Source: Hemicentrotus pulcherrimus | Lineage: Eukaryota; Echinodermata; Echinoidea; Camarodonta; Strongylocentrotidae | Length of the DNA: 64,000 nucleotides | Reading direction: 5' to 3' | Assembly (NCBI GenBank): GCA_003118195.1 | Contig: BEXV01000924.1 | Location: 6,338 to 70,337, forward strand | Part shown: piece after piece, positions 26,601 through 41,600 of the stretch | How positions within the stretch are numbered: position 1 is the first letter of the stretch | Layout of the letters: every line of letters starts with the position of its first letter | Translations under genes and position numbers: made by a program | The notes under the pieces: model-generated | What the model saw: the letters and a program-made list of their open reading frames with translations, nothing else | Told to the model about the DNA's origin: nothing | Database searches by the model: none

Positions 26601-29600
26601 ATGAGCTATCGAAGTAGTGTAAATACAATGTATGATGATATGGTTTGACTCAATTTTTATAAATATGAATTGAATTATTGAATCGATCATATTCCAGCAC
26701 ATATACTTCATGATTGTATCAATATACCATCTTGCATTTGAAGTGAAAGTATAATCTTGATTCATATCAATCCATCCATATATCTGTCCCCTGATTTGGT
26801 ATCATTTGCCTTGTATGAACCCTTACAATCAAGACATATGTATATTATCCACTGTCTTTTGTTGAAGATTTATTATCCTACATTTGCTGTTGCCCCTATA
26901 AGACCACTTATCCTAGTCATATTGTTTTAAAATAAAAATGCATATTCATTTGATTCATGTATAAATTCATTGAGTTGTAAGTGGTATGTACCATGTGTTT
27001 GCCAAACATATTTTTCCTGGTGTCCCTCACATTTACATCCCTTCCACATTCCATAGGGTTGAAATCCCTTCAATATGCAACCATTTCAGGCATGATCTAG
27101 TAGGGGTGATTTGCATTCTGCTCATCATTGTGTGTTTAAGCAAGCATAGCTGAATAATAAACATCATTTTAGATAATTTTGGCATATGATTTATCTAAAA
27201 AGAAAAGAGGAAACAAAAAAGTTTTCATGCCAAACTACTTTAATTAAAAAATATTCCTAAGAAAGTAAGTGAATATCAAATTTACTTTCCCTCTTGCAGC
27301 AATTGAACTTGATTGTCTATAAATAACAAAACTTGAAACAAAATCTAATATCCTTAAATCAACTTGTTGGCCTTTACTTCATGAGACAATGTTGGCTTGA
27401 AACAAAGATCTTTAACCTTTGAATTAACATGTCAGCTGATACTTAACAAGACAATACCGAGCATTTTGCAAAATAGACCTACTAGTGTCAGAATGTTTTT
27501 GATGTGCCCCTACCAAACACCCTTCCTTTGTCGTGACCCCTGAGCGTGTATGTTGACTCCACAGGATGTGAAAGACGGCAGCCGTGTCAGTCTTCGGGTC
27601 AAGATCACCGGCAGCCCAACCAAGGTCACCTGGTACAAGTGAGTTAATGTCTCGTTCTTTCCAAACTTAGTCACGATTTAAATCAAAAGGGCAATTGAGA
27701 AAAACCCAACAAATTAAGCTTTCTTGTGTTGAAAAGAAAAATGGGTAAGAGATTGAGGAAATTGGACTAGAAATAAAAGATGTTCTCTGTATTGGGAGGG
27801 GGTGGGTAGGTAGTTTTCAAGAATTTGTCCAATTCGATGTATAGTTGTCCAAGAATCTTTTTGTATTCCTTTGTTTAAAAAATGAAATTTTTCACAAATC
27901 AACAACATCTTTGGACTGATACTTATTTTGTTTTAACATAAGCTGGACAGGAACCATTTAAGTCATCAATTTCATTACCGGTAAATCAAACATGACAATC
28001 TTAAATATTTGAACATAATATCATGCTCGTTTATTTTCAGAGATGGCAAAGAAATCAAGGAATCAAAGGAGATTAGGATGAGCCAGGCTGGTGATCTCTA
28101 CCTCCTGGATATCCTGGATGTGCTCCCAGAAGATACAGGAGACTACAGCATCGTGGCTTCTAATCCTGCAGGAGAGACCAAGTCCATCGCCGCAGTCTTT
28201 GTTGAAGGTGAGAATGTGGTAGAAGTAGGGAAAAATCAGAAGTTGTAGCACTAGGGAACTGATGAGAATAGAAGTTGAAGAGGACAATGTTGACAGTGTA
28301 AGTGGTAGAAGTAATGGTTGCTGTTGAGTGGTAGATGTAGTGGTGGTGGCGGTAGTGGTAGTCGTAATCGGAAAAGTGGTAGTAGTGGTAATGGTAGCGA
28401 TCATGGCAGCTATAAGGGTAAGGTAGTAGTGGTAGTGGAGGTTGTAGATGTTGTAGATGTTGCAGTGGTAGTAATGGTAGAGGTAACAGTGGCATTATAT
28501 TGAGGGGGGGGGGGGGATTCGTGGATGTGCTATAGGAAGATACATGAGATTTCAGGGTTGTGGCTTCTAATGCTGTGGGAGAGGCTTGTCTGTGTCCACA
28601 GTCCTTGGGGAGCTAAGATGTGGAAGCTGTAAGGGGAAAGAGGGGGATTGTCATGAAATAAGTAAGCATTGTTGTAGGAGATTAATGATTATGTATCACA
28701 GTCCAAGTAATAAATTGTAATAGTTAAAGTCAACAGTAGATTAAGGGAACACTTTTGATTACAGAATTATATTATGAATTGTTCTCATATAATACATTAC
28801 CTAATTGTTTATTTGTTTACAGACTCACTGGAACCAGGCAAGAGCAAGCCAGGGTACGTATGAAAACTGTGTATACCTTTTGAAAACATTTATATTTACA
28901 GAAGTACTTATCAGGTCTGGACTTGTGATTCTTTGTTTTGTATGCTGAAAGTTTGATCTTCTTGCAGGAAATCTTCAAAATATTTATTAAGCATATTAAT
29001 ACGCAATATGCAAATTACATTCTCACATAGTGAATATATACAAAACCAGATTTATGATATCAAAGCATATTCATAAGCATATAAATAGCTTAGGAATAGG
29101 CAGGACAAACAGAATTCAAGAAATGGAGAATATGGAAGAAGAAACTGACTTATTAATCACATGGATGTAAAAACCACACAAAATAATAATACATTAAGCT
29201 GAAATAAATAATAAAACAAAAGTATAATACTAAACACAGAGACGTAAAGATAATTAGGTCCCAGAGTACCTGTCAATAGCAAAAGCAGTCTATTAATCAG
29301 ATGCATCGTTGTATTTATGTCTGTGCAGTAAGAAGCAGCCAGTGGAGGAGGCCATCACCCCAATGGGTCAGCAAGGGGTAGAGTCAGCCCCACCAGGAGG
29401 GGGAGAAGGGGTCGAAGGGGAGATCGGCTCCAGAGCAACTGAAGGTTTGGAGAATACCCCAGACTGGGAGTTTGCAGGTATGCTAACAAGACAACTATTT
29501 CTCTACCTCTATCTCCTTCTCTTTCTCCCTCTTTAGGCCCTGTTTCTCCTCATTACTTCTATCTATAACTCTTGTTATCTCTCTCTGTATATTGTAATGA

Positions 29601-32600
29601 AAATCTGTTGTTATGGTTTCTTTATAATTTTCTCTTTATCCCTCTCTATGATTTTCATTTGTAACTTCTTATAAAAGCAGTATTCTCCCTCGAGTATACA
29701 TTAGAAATATAAGTAAATTCAGTTTATAGGCTATTTCAAAGAAAAGAAATGTAAAACAAGCACACAATATGGACATTCCTAATGTAAAAACAAAATCATT
29801 TACTTTGCTTTATTTTCTGATGGAAATCTTTCTGAATAGCAATTTGAAATACTATAAGAATTGCTATTATTTTAAAAAGGAATAAATTCTTGGATTAAGA
29901 TGAAATGCAGCTCAATAGTTATTATCAAAATGGGGTGTTTAGATGTAATTTTCATTAAAAATAAATATATTGAGGAAATAACAATGCTTACGGTATTAAA
30001 TGAGCATTTGGATGTTATTATTCAGATACTTCTTTTTTGTGCTAATTTGAAGTAAGGAAAAAAAAGCATTTAAGAGTGTAATTATGATGCCTATTGTAAT
30101 ATATTAATAAGCTTCAGGTATCGATATCTTTAACTACACCATTGCCATGGCTTAAAAATGGCCAATTATCAGCTTATTCAATTTTTTTCCTATTGTTAGT
30201 TCTAAAAAGCTGCAATAATATCTATTGCTAAAATGTTTTCTTACGCACAACCAGAGATGCCAAAGCTTCATATATATACATTTCTAAATAAACCAATTTT
30301 GTATTGGGTAATAATGATACCATTGAGCTTATATATGGCATAAATTTATTTGTTACTATTATTATGCATGTAACAAAGTAACAATTCAAATGCTTTATAA
30401 ACGACGTGCACTTGCTAAAACAGAAAACAGTTTGAGTACCAATTTACCATACAGCAAATTTTGTGTAATATGTTGGCTTACAAATATCTTTTTGTCCATA
30501 CAATAAAAAAGGCAATACAGGCATGTCTAGGGAAGAATATCGTAAGTTTCAATTCAACACTATCAATAAACATTGTTTGTCAGGTTTATCTTATTTTTAC
30601 TGAGTTACAACTAACAATTTTGATAAAATAGTTTTGATCAGCAGCTAACTTCAATTTAATCCCATGCTTATTTTGGTCCTTTTGACAAGGAGCTTATCAC
30701 TACTAATGCAGTTTTGTAAAATCATAGTACTCTATCAAAATTGGGTGTGTTTTCATGTAGTTTTTGTTTAGATGACCCATCTTCTAAAGATCTAAAGATT
30801 ATTTAGAAAGTGCAGTCAAATGATGATGAAAGATACATTGCATAGGTGTTCTTGATCTTTTGTTATTTGAGAATGTGAACAATTAAGGAAAACTGCAATA
30901 CTTACAATAGTTTTTCCTTTTAATAGCAAACACATTGTATCTGTGATAAAATCACAAATCATTTTGAAAATTTACCATGATTTAAATTGTATTCATGATG
31001 GATTTAAAAATTATCATGTAATAAAAAAGAAGATATAACAACATTAAAAATTGGGAAGTAGTTTTATTTTGAAAAGTATATACTTCCCTCATAAAGATAC
31101 TATTTTGTTTTAACAGAGTTTAAAAGCAAGAGGGCATAGGAATGTGTTGTAAGAAAGATATATGTACAGGTGTAGTCCATTGGAGAGCAATTACCTTCAA
31201 TACATCCTTCATAATCGTCTTTTACAGAATTAGTGTAGAAACCTAGTATTCACAGAAGTATGTTTTCATTTTTCACTTTGAACTGTAGAGTATATATACG
31301 TCTTTCATTTAAAGACAATTTTATACTACCATTACAGTGTGTACTCAACATGTGTTTTCATGAAATTATACAAATATGTCTATTCATCAGTAAGCATGAT
31401 CATTGTTTTATTTGCAGAAAATCTTGAGGTTGAAAGATAACCTTTTTTTAAATTGTGCTATTTGTAATTTTGCTGTTGAAAACCTAACTCACTATACACT
31501 TTCTGTTTAAACAAAAAACTTTATGTTGCAGTCTAATGTTTTTTTAAGAGGCACAGGGTCATATTGTGAAGCTCAGAAGCTATACAAAGTGATATGTTTG
31601 CTTCAATAGGGAGAAAAAGCTGGGCCACCAGAAATAATGGATCTTTCAGTTTTTAAGTCTCTGGTTATCAAAATATCTAAAGATAAATCATTTAGACTGA
31701 ATTAAACAAAAAACACTGTATATTTCTAATTTTCATAAAAAGTAAATTGTTCATTTAAATCGAAACTCTACATTTTCTAAACATTCAACAGTATTACGTG
31801 AACCAAGTTTTAACTTACTAGTGTTTCTCACTGTTACCCCTTGCCTCTAAATCTGTATAAACTTCAAGTTATTTGATACCTTCTGAAATTGTTATTTCCA
31901 TTCTGTTCGTATTCTGATCAATGAATGTTTCTAACACCCCCCTTTAATCACAGAGTCGTCAGAGGTTTCCCCTCTACAACAGAGACCAGGAGAACAGTTG
32001 GAAGGAATGGAAGGTGACCCTAAAAAAGCCTTTTTATTCTTTACCTTGCTGCTTGTTAACATGACGATGCACTCCCACGCCTATTTCATTATTTTTTTCT
32101 GCACCAAGCAACCTTTCTCTGATTTTTTCGCTTCCCTGCTAGCTGAAGAATTTCCCTTAGATTTTGCTATAGATTGTGCCCTCCAGCTGCAAGAGGGGGA
32201 ATATTGCAGTAGTAGAATTACAGTTGATAAATTTGGTATTTGAATTAAGACAAGTCCAAGCTCTTTTGTCACATACTTAACAGATGACTTCTAAGGTTTT
32301 ACTATATCTGATGGCTGTCGTAATTTACAAGCCCAAATCAAGATTGATTCTGTCCAAATGTCAAGGAGAGTGAGAGTGATACTGTTGGTGTCAGTTTTAT
32401 TCATAGAACCATGATACCTTTCAACACATGGGACACCACAGAATTACAAAGAGCCTTGGATTTGTCCACTAGTCTTATTTAGTTAAGTACATGCCCTGTT
32501 TAAATAATAAAGAGGCATTAGGTATCCAGCTTTAGCAAATTGCTAACATGTAAGTGACAAGGTAGCACTTAGTGAATTAGCACCCTCCTCTTTAGAAGAC

Positions 32601-35600
32601 CACAAATATTGCACTAGTTTGGTTTTTGTAGAGAGGGCACTTGGAGTTATTGCACCGACAGCACCATGTATTTCCTCCTCCTTTGCCTCACCTTTATATA
32701 AAGAGCTTAATTCCAAAAGGAGCTAAATCCACTTTGATGAAAATAGAGCTATTGATATCACAGCATTGTTCACTTAAGTACCTGTCTTTCAACAAAATTA
32801 TTGACCTAAATTTTTGGAGCAATTCTGAAAAAAATACATCTTCTAATATCACTTTTCTAAAGACGCCTGTGCAAGATCTGGTAAACAATTTCTTTTTACT
32901 CAGAAGTTACAAAAACGGATTTAGCTTCTTTTGGAATCAGACTCTTCATATGTAGAAAACCTTAGATATTGCACTGTTTGGGGTAAAATTAAGATAGAAA
33001 CCTTTGGTTGGTAGCACATTGCATTTTTTTTTACACCATGCTTCAGATATCATAAAGACATAGAATAATCGCAAGTCATAACTGAAGTCTTGAGAGTCTA
33101 GAGTGGAAAGATGTGCAGTAGACCTGTTTGACTATATGATTATCCTGAGTCTTTATAGATAACTACGAAATATTTTTTCCAGCACAAGTTTGCACAAGCC
33201 ATCACTAAATTGCCATCACCAACAAGACATTTTGCTGTCATTTTTACTAGCTGAAAGAAAAAGAAGAGAGGATTTGTTCTCCCCTATTCAATGTTGTTCA
33301 TTGCACCTCACAATTTTTGGCATACTACATCATTTCATTGATAATAATAATGATAATAATGATAAGAATAATGATAATAATGATAAAATAATGGTAATAA
33401 TGATAACAATAATTGTTATGATAATGATAATTGTAATAATTATTACATTTAGTATTGATTTGCTTTTTAATTTTATGAACATTTCGAAAATATTGATATT
33501 GTATACTTTTTTAATATAATTGATAAATTCACAGTATTTCAAGCTGTAGCCTTTCATTTCTCTTTATTCCACTTATTTCTTTATTCCATCTTGTCAGAAA
33601 TAAGTTCTGAATTCAAGAAAAGATAAAAAGCTATATATTATCTCCACACTCATTAATTCATATTTCAAGACCAACAGCAAAATTGTCTTACTTTAAACTC
33701 AATCAGTTCCTGAAGTTTTTGTTCTTTTACCTAGCAAATCAACTTGGCATGAAATAGTTTACCTTCAGTTTTGAAATTTTAATCTCGCCTTTTTCCACAC
33801 AGAAAAGTATTGAAATGCAGTTTTTTTGTAATTTATTCATGCACATAGAATTTATCATGACTTTATGTGTTGTACTTTTCATTTTTGCTTTGCATGTTTC
33901 ATTGCTGTGTTGATATTTGTTTTATTTATTTACAGTATATTTCTGTAAGAATGGATACTGCTTTTGTGTAGTAGTTGATGGTATATAGTTATAAAGCTAT
34001 TTTTTATGTGAACATTTTGTAGGATGACTTCCTATCAGAAGGATTTGATATTTCTTGAATGTAGGTTTCATAGACTTTTGTTAAGTTTAATAAAGATATT
34101 AACCTTTTCTTTCCAGAAATTTCAAAACAGCTAAATCCCAAAGGAATGCACGTTAATGAATCAATACCAAATTTTAAGATGATTTGATTGCCTGGTAAAA
34201 TTAAAAATTGATATTTCTTTTTTTCGATAAGAAACCTCCTCCCTCCCCCATTCATAAGCAACACATAGCTACCTCTGAATATTGCGCTGCATTTTATCCA
34301 CCTAACCCAACCCTTACAAGATCCAGATGTTCCCCGTATTAAGCCTAGATAGAAACGATAAAATGCAGTTAGTCATTAGGTTGAATATGGCTTTAACACT
34401 ATTTCACTGACTCTGCCTTGCAGGAAAGAGGAAGAAGGGGGGCAAGGGACCAGTTGACATCTCGCCCTACTTTGTAGAGACACCCAGCAAATGTTCAAGT
34501 CCTGAGGGTAAGTGTATCTAAATAACCCAGTTCCTTAGAGTACTCTGTGGTTTCTGCATAAAACCTATGAGAATGAGAGAATTCAGTAGCCAAGGGGTCA
34601 ATTTAAATAGATATTTGAATTATTCATTCAAAATTCTTTTAAAATCAAATATGTGCTGTATATTTAGATCTATATTTTATATTTGTTTTAAAATGTTCCT
34701 TGCAAACAGAAATTTACCATAAAATGCATGATGTAATTTACAGTGGTAGTGCAGTTATGGTTTACAATCGAGTAATTGAAACACAATCCTTATCAGATAT
34801 CGGTTGTTAAATGGGTACTCGATAGGATACAACCGTCATTGTTGGCCAAACAGTTATTGAGCTTTAAGTAATGCCTGGCTGGAATGCTCCCCAGGAAGTG
34901 GAGAAGTGTACGGGCAAGTATTGAATCCAATGACCGGGGTAAAAGTATATCTGTAAATTACTTAGAGACATAGTAGATGTATGAAGCGCTATATAAAAGC
35001 AAAATATTATTATTATTCAATGGATATTTTCAATATGAGGAAGGAATGGTAATAATAGCTCATTTTTGTATAGCCTTTTCCGCAAAATGTTGTCCTTTTT
35101 TATACTATTATTATTCGCATTCCTTCATTATGAGATGAAATGAAGAGTTAACATCTTAATTTGTCTTCACATACTGAACTGCAAATGATTATAACGGTCC
35201 TCTTTATGACATAAAATTTGAGTATTAGTTGACTTACTTGTAAATATTGATATCGTTTTCTGCAATATATAGGCAAGTCATTCACAGTAACCATTTTACT
35301 TGTACCTATTGAGGAGTTTTTCACTGAATGTAATGTATATTCAGTATACATAGTAGCTATGTTATATTAAATATCAATCAATTTTATTCTTCTTCTTCTT
35401 CTTTTTGTAATCTTCAAAGGGCTATGCTGCCTATCATGAAAATGAGAATGATTATTTTATCTTTTCTTATTCCATCTGTACCTCCACCTTACAGGTCAGA
35501 CTGTGAAATTTGAAGCCTTGGTTGCTGGTGAGCCTACCCCGACCGTCAAATGGTTAAAAGGCAAGAATGAGATCGAAGATGGATTCAAAGGAAGATATGC

Positions 35601-38600
35601 TGTAAGTATGCTGCTGGGTCATTTCGACAGAGCTGCCAACCATTCCCATATTGAAGGAATGATTCCCATGTTGGAGGAATGATTTCCATTTTGGAGGAAG
35701 GGTTACCATTTTGTAGGAAGGGTTACTATTTTGGGGAAACGATTCCTATATTGGGAAACGATTTCTATTTTGGAGGAATGATTCCAATTTTGGAGTAACG
35801 TTTCCCTTTTTGGAGGAGCGATCCCTAGTTTTGAGGGATGAACCTTAGTCTGGAGAAATAATTCTTTCTTTGGAGGATTGATTCCTAATTTCACTCGAAG
35901 TCATGTTAAAAACTCTATGTATGGCCTTTTTTCTGAAACTATCTGCATCAGAGCATACAAAATACATTGTACATGTATTTGCCATGAGATATTCCTCATT
36001 TTTCTTTTGGAAGGTTGGCAGTTATGTTTCAAGACTTATTCAAGCTTTTTTTTAATTGCTATTGGTTTTTATCAGATGTACTACCATCTTAAATGTGGGT
36101 GGTAACGTATTGGAAAAACTAGCTTGGACCTGCCCGGAAATGTCTGTCATGATGACATGATTGTTGTATACCGGTACTGTAGTTATTTGTGTTGTTACAA
36201 CATCATCGGTAATTTTACAGGATAAAGATGATAACACGAGGCACTCAATACATCCAAAGACTTCCTTGAATCACTTAGTCAAGAATTAAACCTGGATCAA
36301 AGTTACTTTCCTTCGTAATGAACATCGCCAAGCTTACATTATTCAGTGTAATAGAAAATTCATGAGACAGATTTGTGATGATGATTTCATGTGTCATCGT
36401 TTATCTCAATACAAGAAAACACTTGTTAGGATCGTCACATCGCATAAACACATTTTTTTAATTACTAGAGAATGAAGACAAGCTCTTAGTAAATATTTAC
36501 CGTGTTCAACATTACAATTGGATGGGGTTTCTCACCTAAAAGATTCTGGAAGATTATTGCCAATATGTTGATTATATACCCTACCCCGCCCTTCCCTGTT
36601 GCAGGTGAAATACAATGAGAAGACGGGAGTACACTCGCTGGAGATCAAGAAGGCCGACTCCATGGACACCGGCAAGTTCTCTTGCAAGCTTGAGAACCAG
36701 CACGGCAAGGATGAGCGTGTTTTCTCCCTCATGGTGACACGTAAGTACTGTACACCAGCACCACCCTTGATCTACCCCCACCCCTCTTCCTCCTCCACTC
36801 ACCCCAAAAAGTTACCTCTCTCGCCCTCCTAAGACTCTTGAACGTACGTAATGAAGGAAGATTATTATTCTTGATGAGTGGTTTTGGATTAGTTTGAATT
36901 TGCTGAGATCGGAATCAGATTATTGAATTTCTTTGAAATAGTGAGGTTTGCGGTGTCGGTGTCCATTTGAGGAATACACATGAAGAAGTAACACACGATT
37001 ACGCACCCACACACACACACACACATGGAGTAGCCCACATAGGTGTTGCCGTGATATGGTTTTATTTTGTCAAGTTCAGATTTATCTGAATGATCGGGAC
37101 AAGGCAATAGCCAAATGGATCTTTTGAGTACTGGTGAGTAAAGCTGAACTACTGATGCTCCAAGATCAAAAGCTATGTACACATGTGCAAAAAAATCTAT
37201 TATGTAAGGGAAAACAATGTTTTATTGTCATAACAAACTGAAAATCTTTGCGGTATTAACACTTACCATTAGTGCGTGAAAGGATATCTTTTTTTGAAAC
37301 TTTACGTACGGGTAGCCAGCTCTGCGAGACATTAACCAATGACCATTCCTAATTTTGATTTGTTATGACAAATAACATTGTTTTACTAACATAAAAGATA
37401 ACATTGTTTTCAGAATACCACCCCGATTATGATTTAGCTTCAATTCATTAAGATATTAGCAAGTAAGTGCAGTTTTATCCAAGCATTGTATAATGGAAAC
37501 ATATTCCACAAAGCTATATAAAAAGAACTTTCCTAAATTGTATACATAATTTGATTTTAGCAGTGTATGTGATTCAAGAATATTGTTCCGAAACTATCTA
37601 ATAGCTGACAGAAATACTTAAATGGCTGAAACAGTAGTTTGTTACCGAAACCAACAACTGCAAAGTCATTATTTCAAAATATCCAATAATCTGATCTTTT
37701 TGGGTCTAGGGTTATATACAACAATATAGAAAATATATATATTTGGTTTGTCTTTATAACTTATCCCATATATCGTATCCCATATATCGTATTTAGAGGA
37801 ATAATGTGTGAGTTCTAAAGAAGACTGTAATGAATTAAAATATGTTGAAATCTAATCATAATACATTGCATACATTTGGAGTAAAATTTCTTATACTTGT
37901 ATGAGTAGTTGACTTCGATTTTGATTAACACAACATTTATTTGGAAGACAATTTGCTGCTAATGGATAAACTTATGAGATTCCATACAATTTTGTAAAAA
38001 AACAAAACAATTAAGGACATATGTCTATTCATGCTTCTAGTTCAAAACTTGGATCATTCTATACCAATTTTTGTCAAAAAATAACACCAAGAAAGTCTGA
38101 ATTAATAAAATTTCAAATCTATTGTTGTATTGATATCAAATTATATAAATTGTCTTTCACTCAAAGTTTTCAAACAATTTATTTATATTAATGTCTGTAT
38201 TGATAAATAATCCGAAAGGAAATATGAAAGATGTTTATTATGCCAATGAACAAACCTTGATATTATGTAATATATGTTTTGATGTTTTGATGTTCTTTGT
38301 TTATAATAAATCTGATTGTGTGCCTTGAGTGTGAATTAATTAATGCACCCTCTCCGAGTAGAAGTCGCCAAATATTTAGATACATTCCCTGTTTCTCTTT
38401 CTTCAGTATATATACATTTACTTCTTCAAATACACCATTGTGCACAGCTATACATTTGTATCATATATATTTATCCTCACAACACAATTCTCAACTCATT
38501 TTTTTCCTTGTCAATATTTTTGTGCTTTTTAATAATTTCAAAACCTAACAACGATCATCCCAAAATCAGTTACACGCAATCACCCGTCTCCCGTACACTA

Positions 38601-41600
38601 CTGCCTGGAAACAATATATATTTATCATCACATAAGTAATATCCCCTGTAAAATAACCAAACCATCATCCTAATTTCTAAACATCCAATGTGTACATGTT
38701 CGGTCAGGACAGAAGTGGAGTTCATCAATTGAGGGAGCTAATTGATTGAAGTCTGTTTATGAATAACATTCAGCTTTTGTTGTTGTTGTGAGAGTTTGTC
38801 CTATTCACCTTAGATAATAACTGGTAGTTTTTGGAGTTGATGGAGTTAATATTTTCAAAAAGAATTGTTGTTGCTCCTCTTTCAGTGCTTTTTTCTTCTA
38901 ATTTGCTGGTGATTTTCTTCTTTTTAAGGAGATCTTTCCTTTTCAGCTTTTTGTCAGCTCGGCTATGTGAAAATTGCTGTGATGGAATTGTATAATAAGG
39001 CATTGCTCTTTTTAAACCAATGTGTGTCAAGCAATGGAGAGCAAAATCATCCCTTTAAAAGATCTAGACCCTACTCATACAGTATCAATAAATAAAATAA
39101 GATTATAGTGTTCACCTTTCATTCTATAACAATTTTCAGAAGGGGGGGGGGGGGCTTTAGAAGGTAAAACGTTTCTCCGTGGGAAGTTTTAAATGTATAT
39201 CATCACAACATTTCAGTGATAAGTAGAGAAGGAAGATGTTTATCGGTGTGTGAAAAGGAAAGAAAACAATTTTCTCTTACTTGTGAGAAAATTTTAGGAT
39301 ATTTAAGTGCAATACAGAATTTTTGATGCGGGTGAACTTTGCTTTAACTCTAGTATATTTTGTTAGAGGAAAAATTGATTTACTAAAGAGAAGAGCCTAC
39401 TTCTTATTAGAAATAAACCTAAAACTTTGTGTGGGATGTGTATAATAGTATTATCTCTCTGTTTGTTCATCTGCCTTACAGTATATTACTCTATCTGTGA
39501 TTTAAACACATTCTAAATACATGTCAGATTGTAACTGTTTGATAGAACCCAAAACACCATTGTAATGTCACTCATCCATCCACTTGTATACTTCACAAAA
39601 AATAGCTTCACCCCTTCCATTGTGCAGATTAATGTTCAAGCTAGAGCGATTTATGCACTCCGATGCTTAGGTTATGTGCATCCTGCAATCTTGTTAAAAA
39701 GCCGGTTGAAGTATGATCTACCGTGTTGAACTCATCCTAAGGTTAACAGGGCTTTTTAGAGAATGGCAACTTTTTCTTTTTTTGAACGAGGCAAATGTGG
39801 CATCATTTTCCGGTCTTGCCCCTAACAGTTACCTCCCTTTTCTTCCCTGCCCCCTCCTCATTTCCCGTACTCATTATTATGATTTTATTCCTCCCCTTCA
39901 TGTCACCCATCAGTCCTCCGACCACCTGTCGAATCCCCTTGTGATCACTTCTCACTAGCACATGCTTATGCGGCCCGGCTTCGGCAACTAAGGCACCTTA
40001 TTACCAGCACAATGTGGCACCAAAAACTAGCAAAACGGAAATGCAAAGGAACGAGTTTCCACCCCCTTTAATTCTTTCTCCTCCCCAAGTTTTATCTTAT
40101 CAATCCCAAGTTTTAATTAATGCAAGGCGGCCCTGACGTCATCTTTTTATCATTTGCATTCCGACGATTGATCACCGATTTTCCATCTCTCAGTCGAAGA
40201 GGATGAAGTGCTTGAAGAAGGAGAAGGTACAATGCTTTCAAAGTGATTTCTTAATGTGATGGTGGAGAAACAGTCAGAAAAATGCCTTTACAGACTATCC
40301 TAAGTTATCATAAGGTCCATATTTAGACTCACTTTCCTGTTGAAAGACATCTTTTGCATTAATTGTGCTGGCTTAAAAAAAGTTTCAAAGTCTAGTTCTT
40401 TTGTATGAACAAGGAATTTGTGGGAAAACAATTTGCAGCTTATATGGATTCAAATGCTAGTTATATACATGTAACTGACATTTATGACTTTATTGGTGGT
40501 TTAATAGTAATGGAAGTTTACTGCTCACAAAAATATTAGTTATTAGTGTTCAGAGACTCAAACTACTTCTATATTGTTTGTAAAGTGGTGAATGTGTATC
40601 AACTTTTCTGGTAAGTAGTTATGCAGATCAAAGGTCATGAGGTACACAAGCTCTGTGGCACTTTTTTAAATACATGTTTCTTAATATGGGTCATAAATGC
40701 AAAATGTTGAAGAATCTCAATAATTATACTTGAAATGAAGTCACACTTTGATCAAAACTTGAGAAGCCTACATAATGCATATGATGACCTTTGAATACAG
40801 GAAGGTGAAAAGCAACTATTCTCCACCACCACGTGTAAAGTAATTATACTATTAACTCATTCCAGAAGACCATACAAATTATGGTCGTCTAATGGTTTTT
40901 ACCATGGAAGAAATGTGAAATCAGATAATTGTCCCCAAAATATGAAAACTAAAGAATGACAGAATATGACATAATGAAAAACAAACTTGGTGAGTAATGT
41001 GCCTGTTGTGTCAAGGGTTCAAGGCAGTGACGCTGATGTTCCAAAGTGCAGCTTTCGCAGACATTGTAGATTTTTTAGACCATATAGTTTGAAGTTGAGG
41101 GGGAAAAACCCAGTGATTTTCAGGATTTTATTGCAGTTGTAAAGAGTAGTTTGGTAATTATTGAAAGATACAATCCAATACCTTTTTGTCTACATGTATG
41201 TGTTTACTTCTTGGAGTGATAAATTCTTTGGAATGAAGATAAGTCATGCAAGGAACCTTCCATTCATTTTGTAAATTACAATGTTTCCCCCATCTCATTG
41301 CTTATATATGAACATTTTCTATAAAACTGAAAATGTTTTTATTGGGTGAGAAAAGAAAACTATCTTCAGAATATCACTAAGTACCTTAAAAAGGGTTCTT
41401 TAACCTCAAAGGCTTGTTAAATGTTTAAAAAAGAGCATACATGTTTTGCGATCCACTTTTATTTAAGCACATTGTCCAAGATTCAAATGAGGTATTGGAT
41501 TGTAGAATCGAGTGAGATTAGCTTCATAAAAAGTACATCATGTCAAAGTACTGTACCTGTGTCTTTCCATCCATTCATACATGCTCATTGTCTGTAGAAT

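Noticed and set aside
28063..28503. Long minus- and plus-strand frames over the GTGGTA tract
   Set aside because: They translate a trinucleotide repeat and shadow exon 12; compositional artefact.
33190..33557. Frames rich in Asn/Asp/Ile near 33.4 kb
   Set aside because: Products of a GATAATAAT simple repeat.
39611..39704. Acceptor TTCCATTGTGCAG with a following short open segment as an extra exon
   Set aside because: In the phase left by exon 18 it reads a TAA at once; no suitable phase elsewhere.
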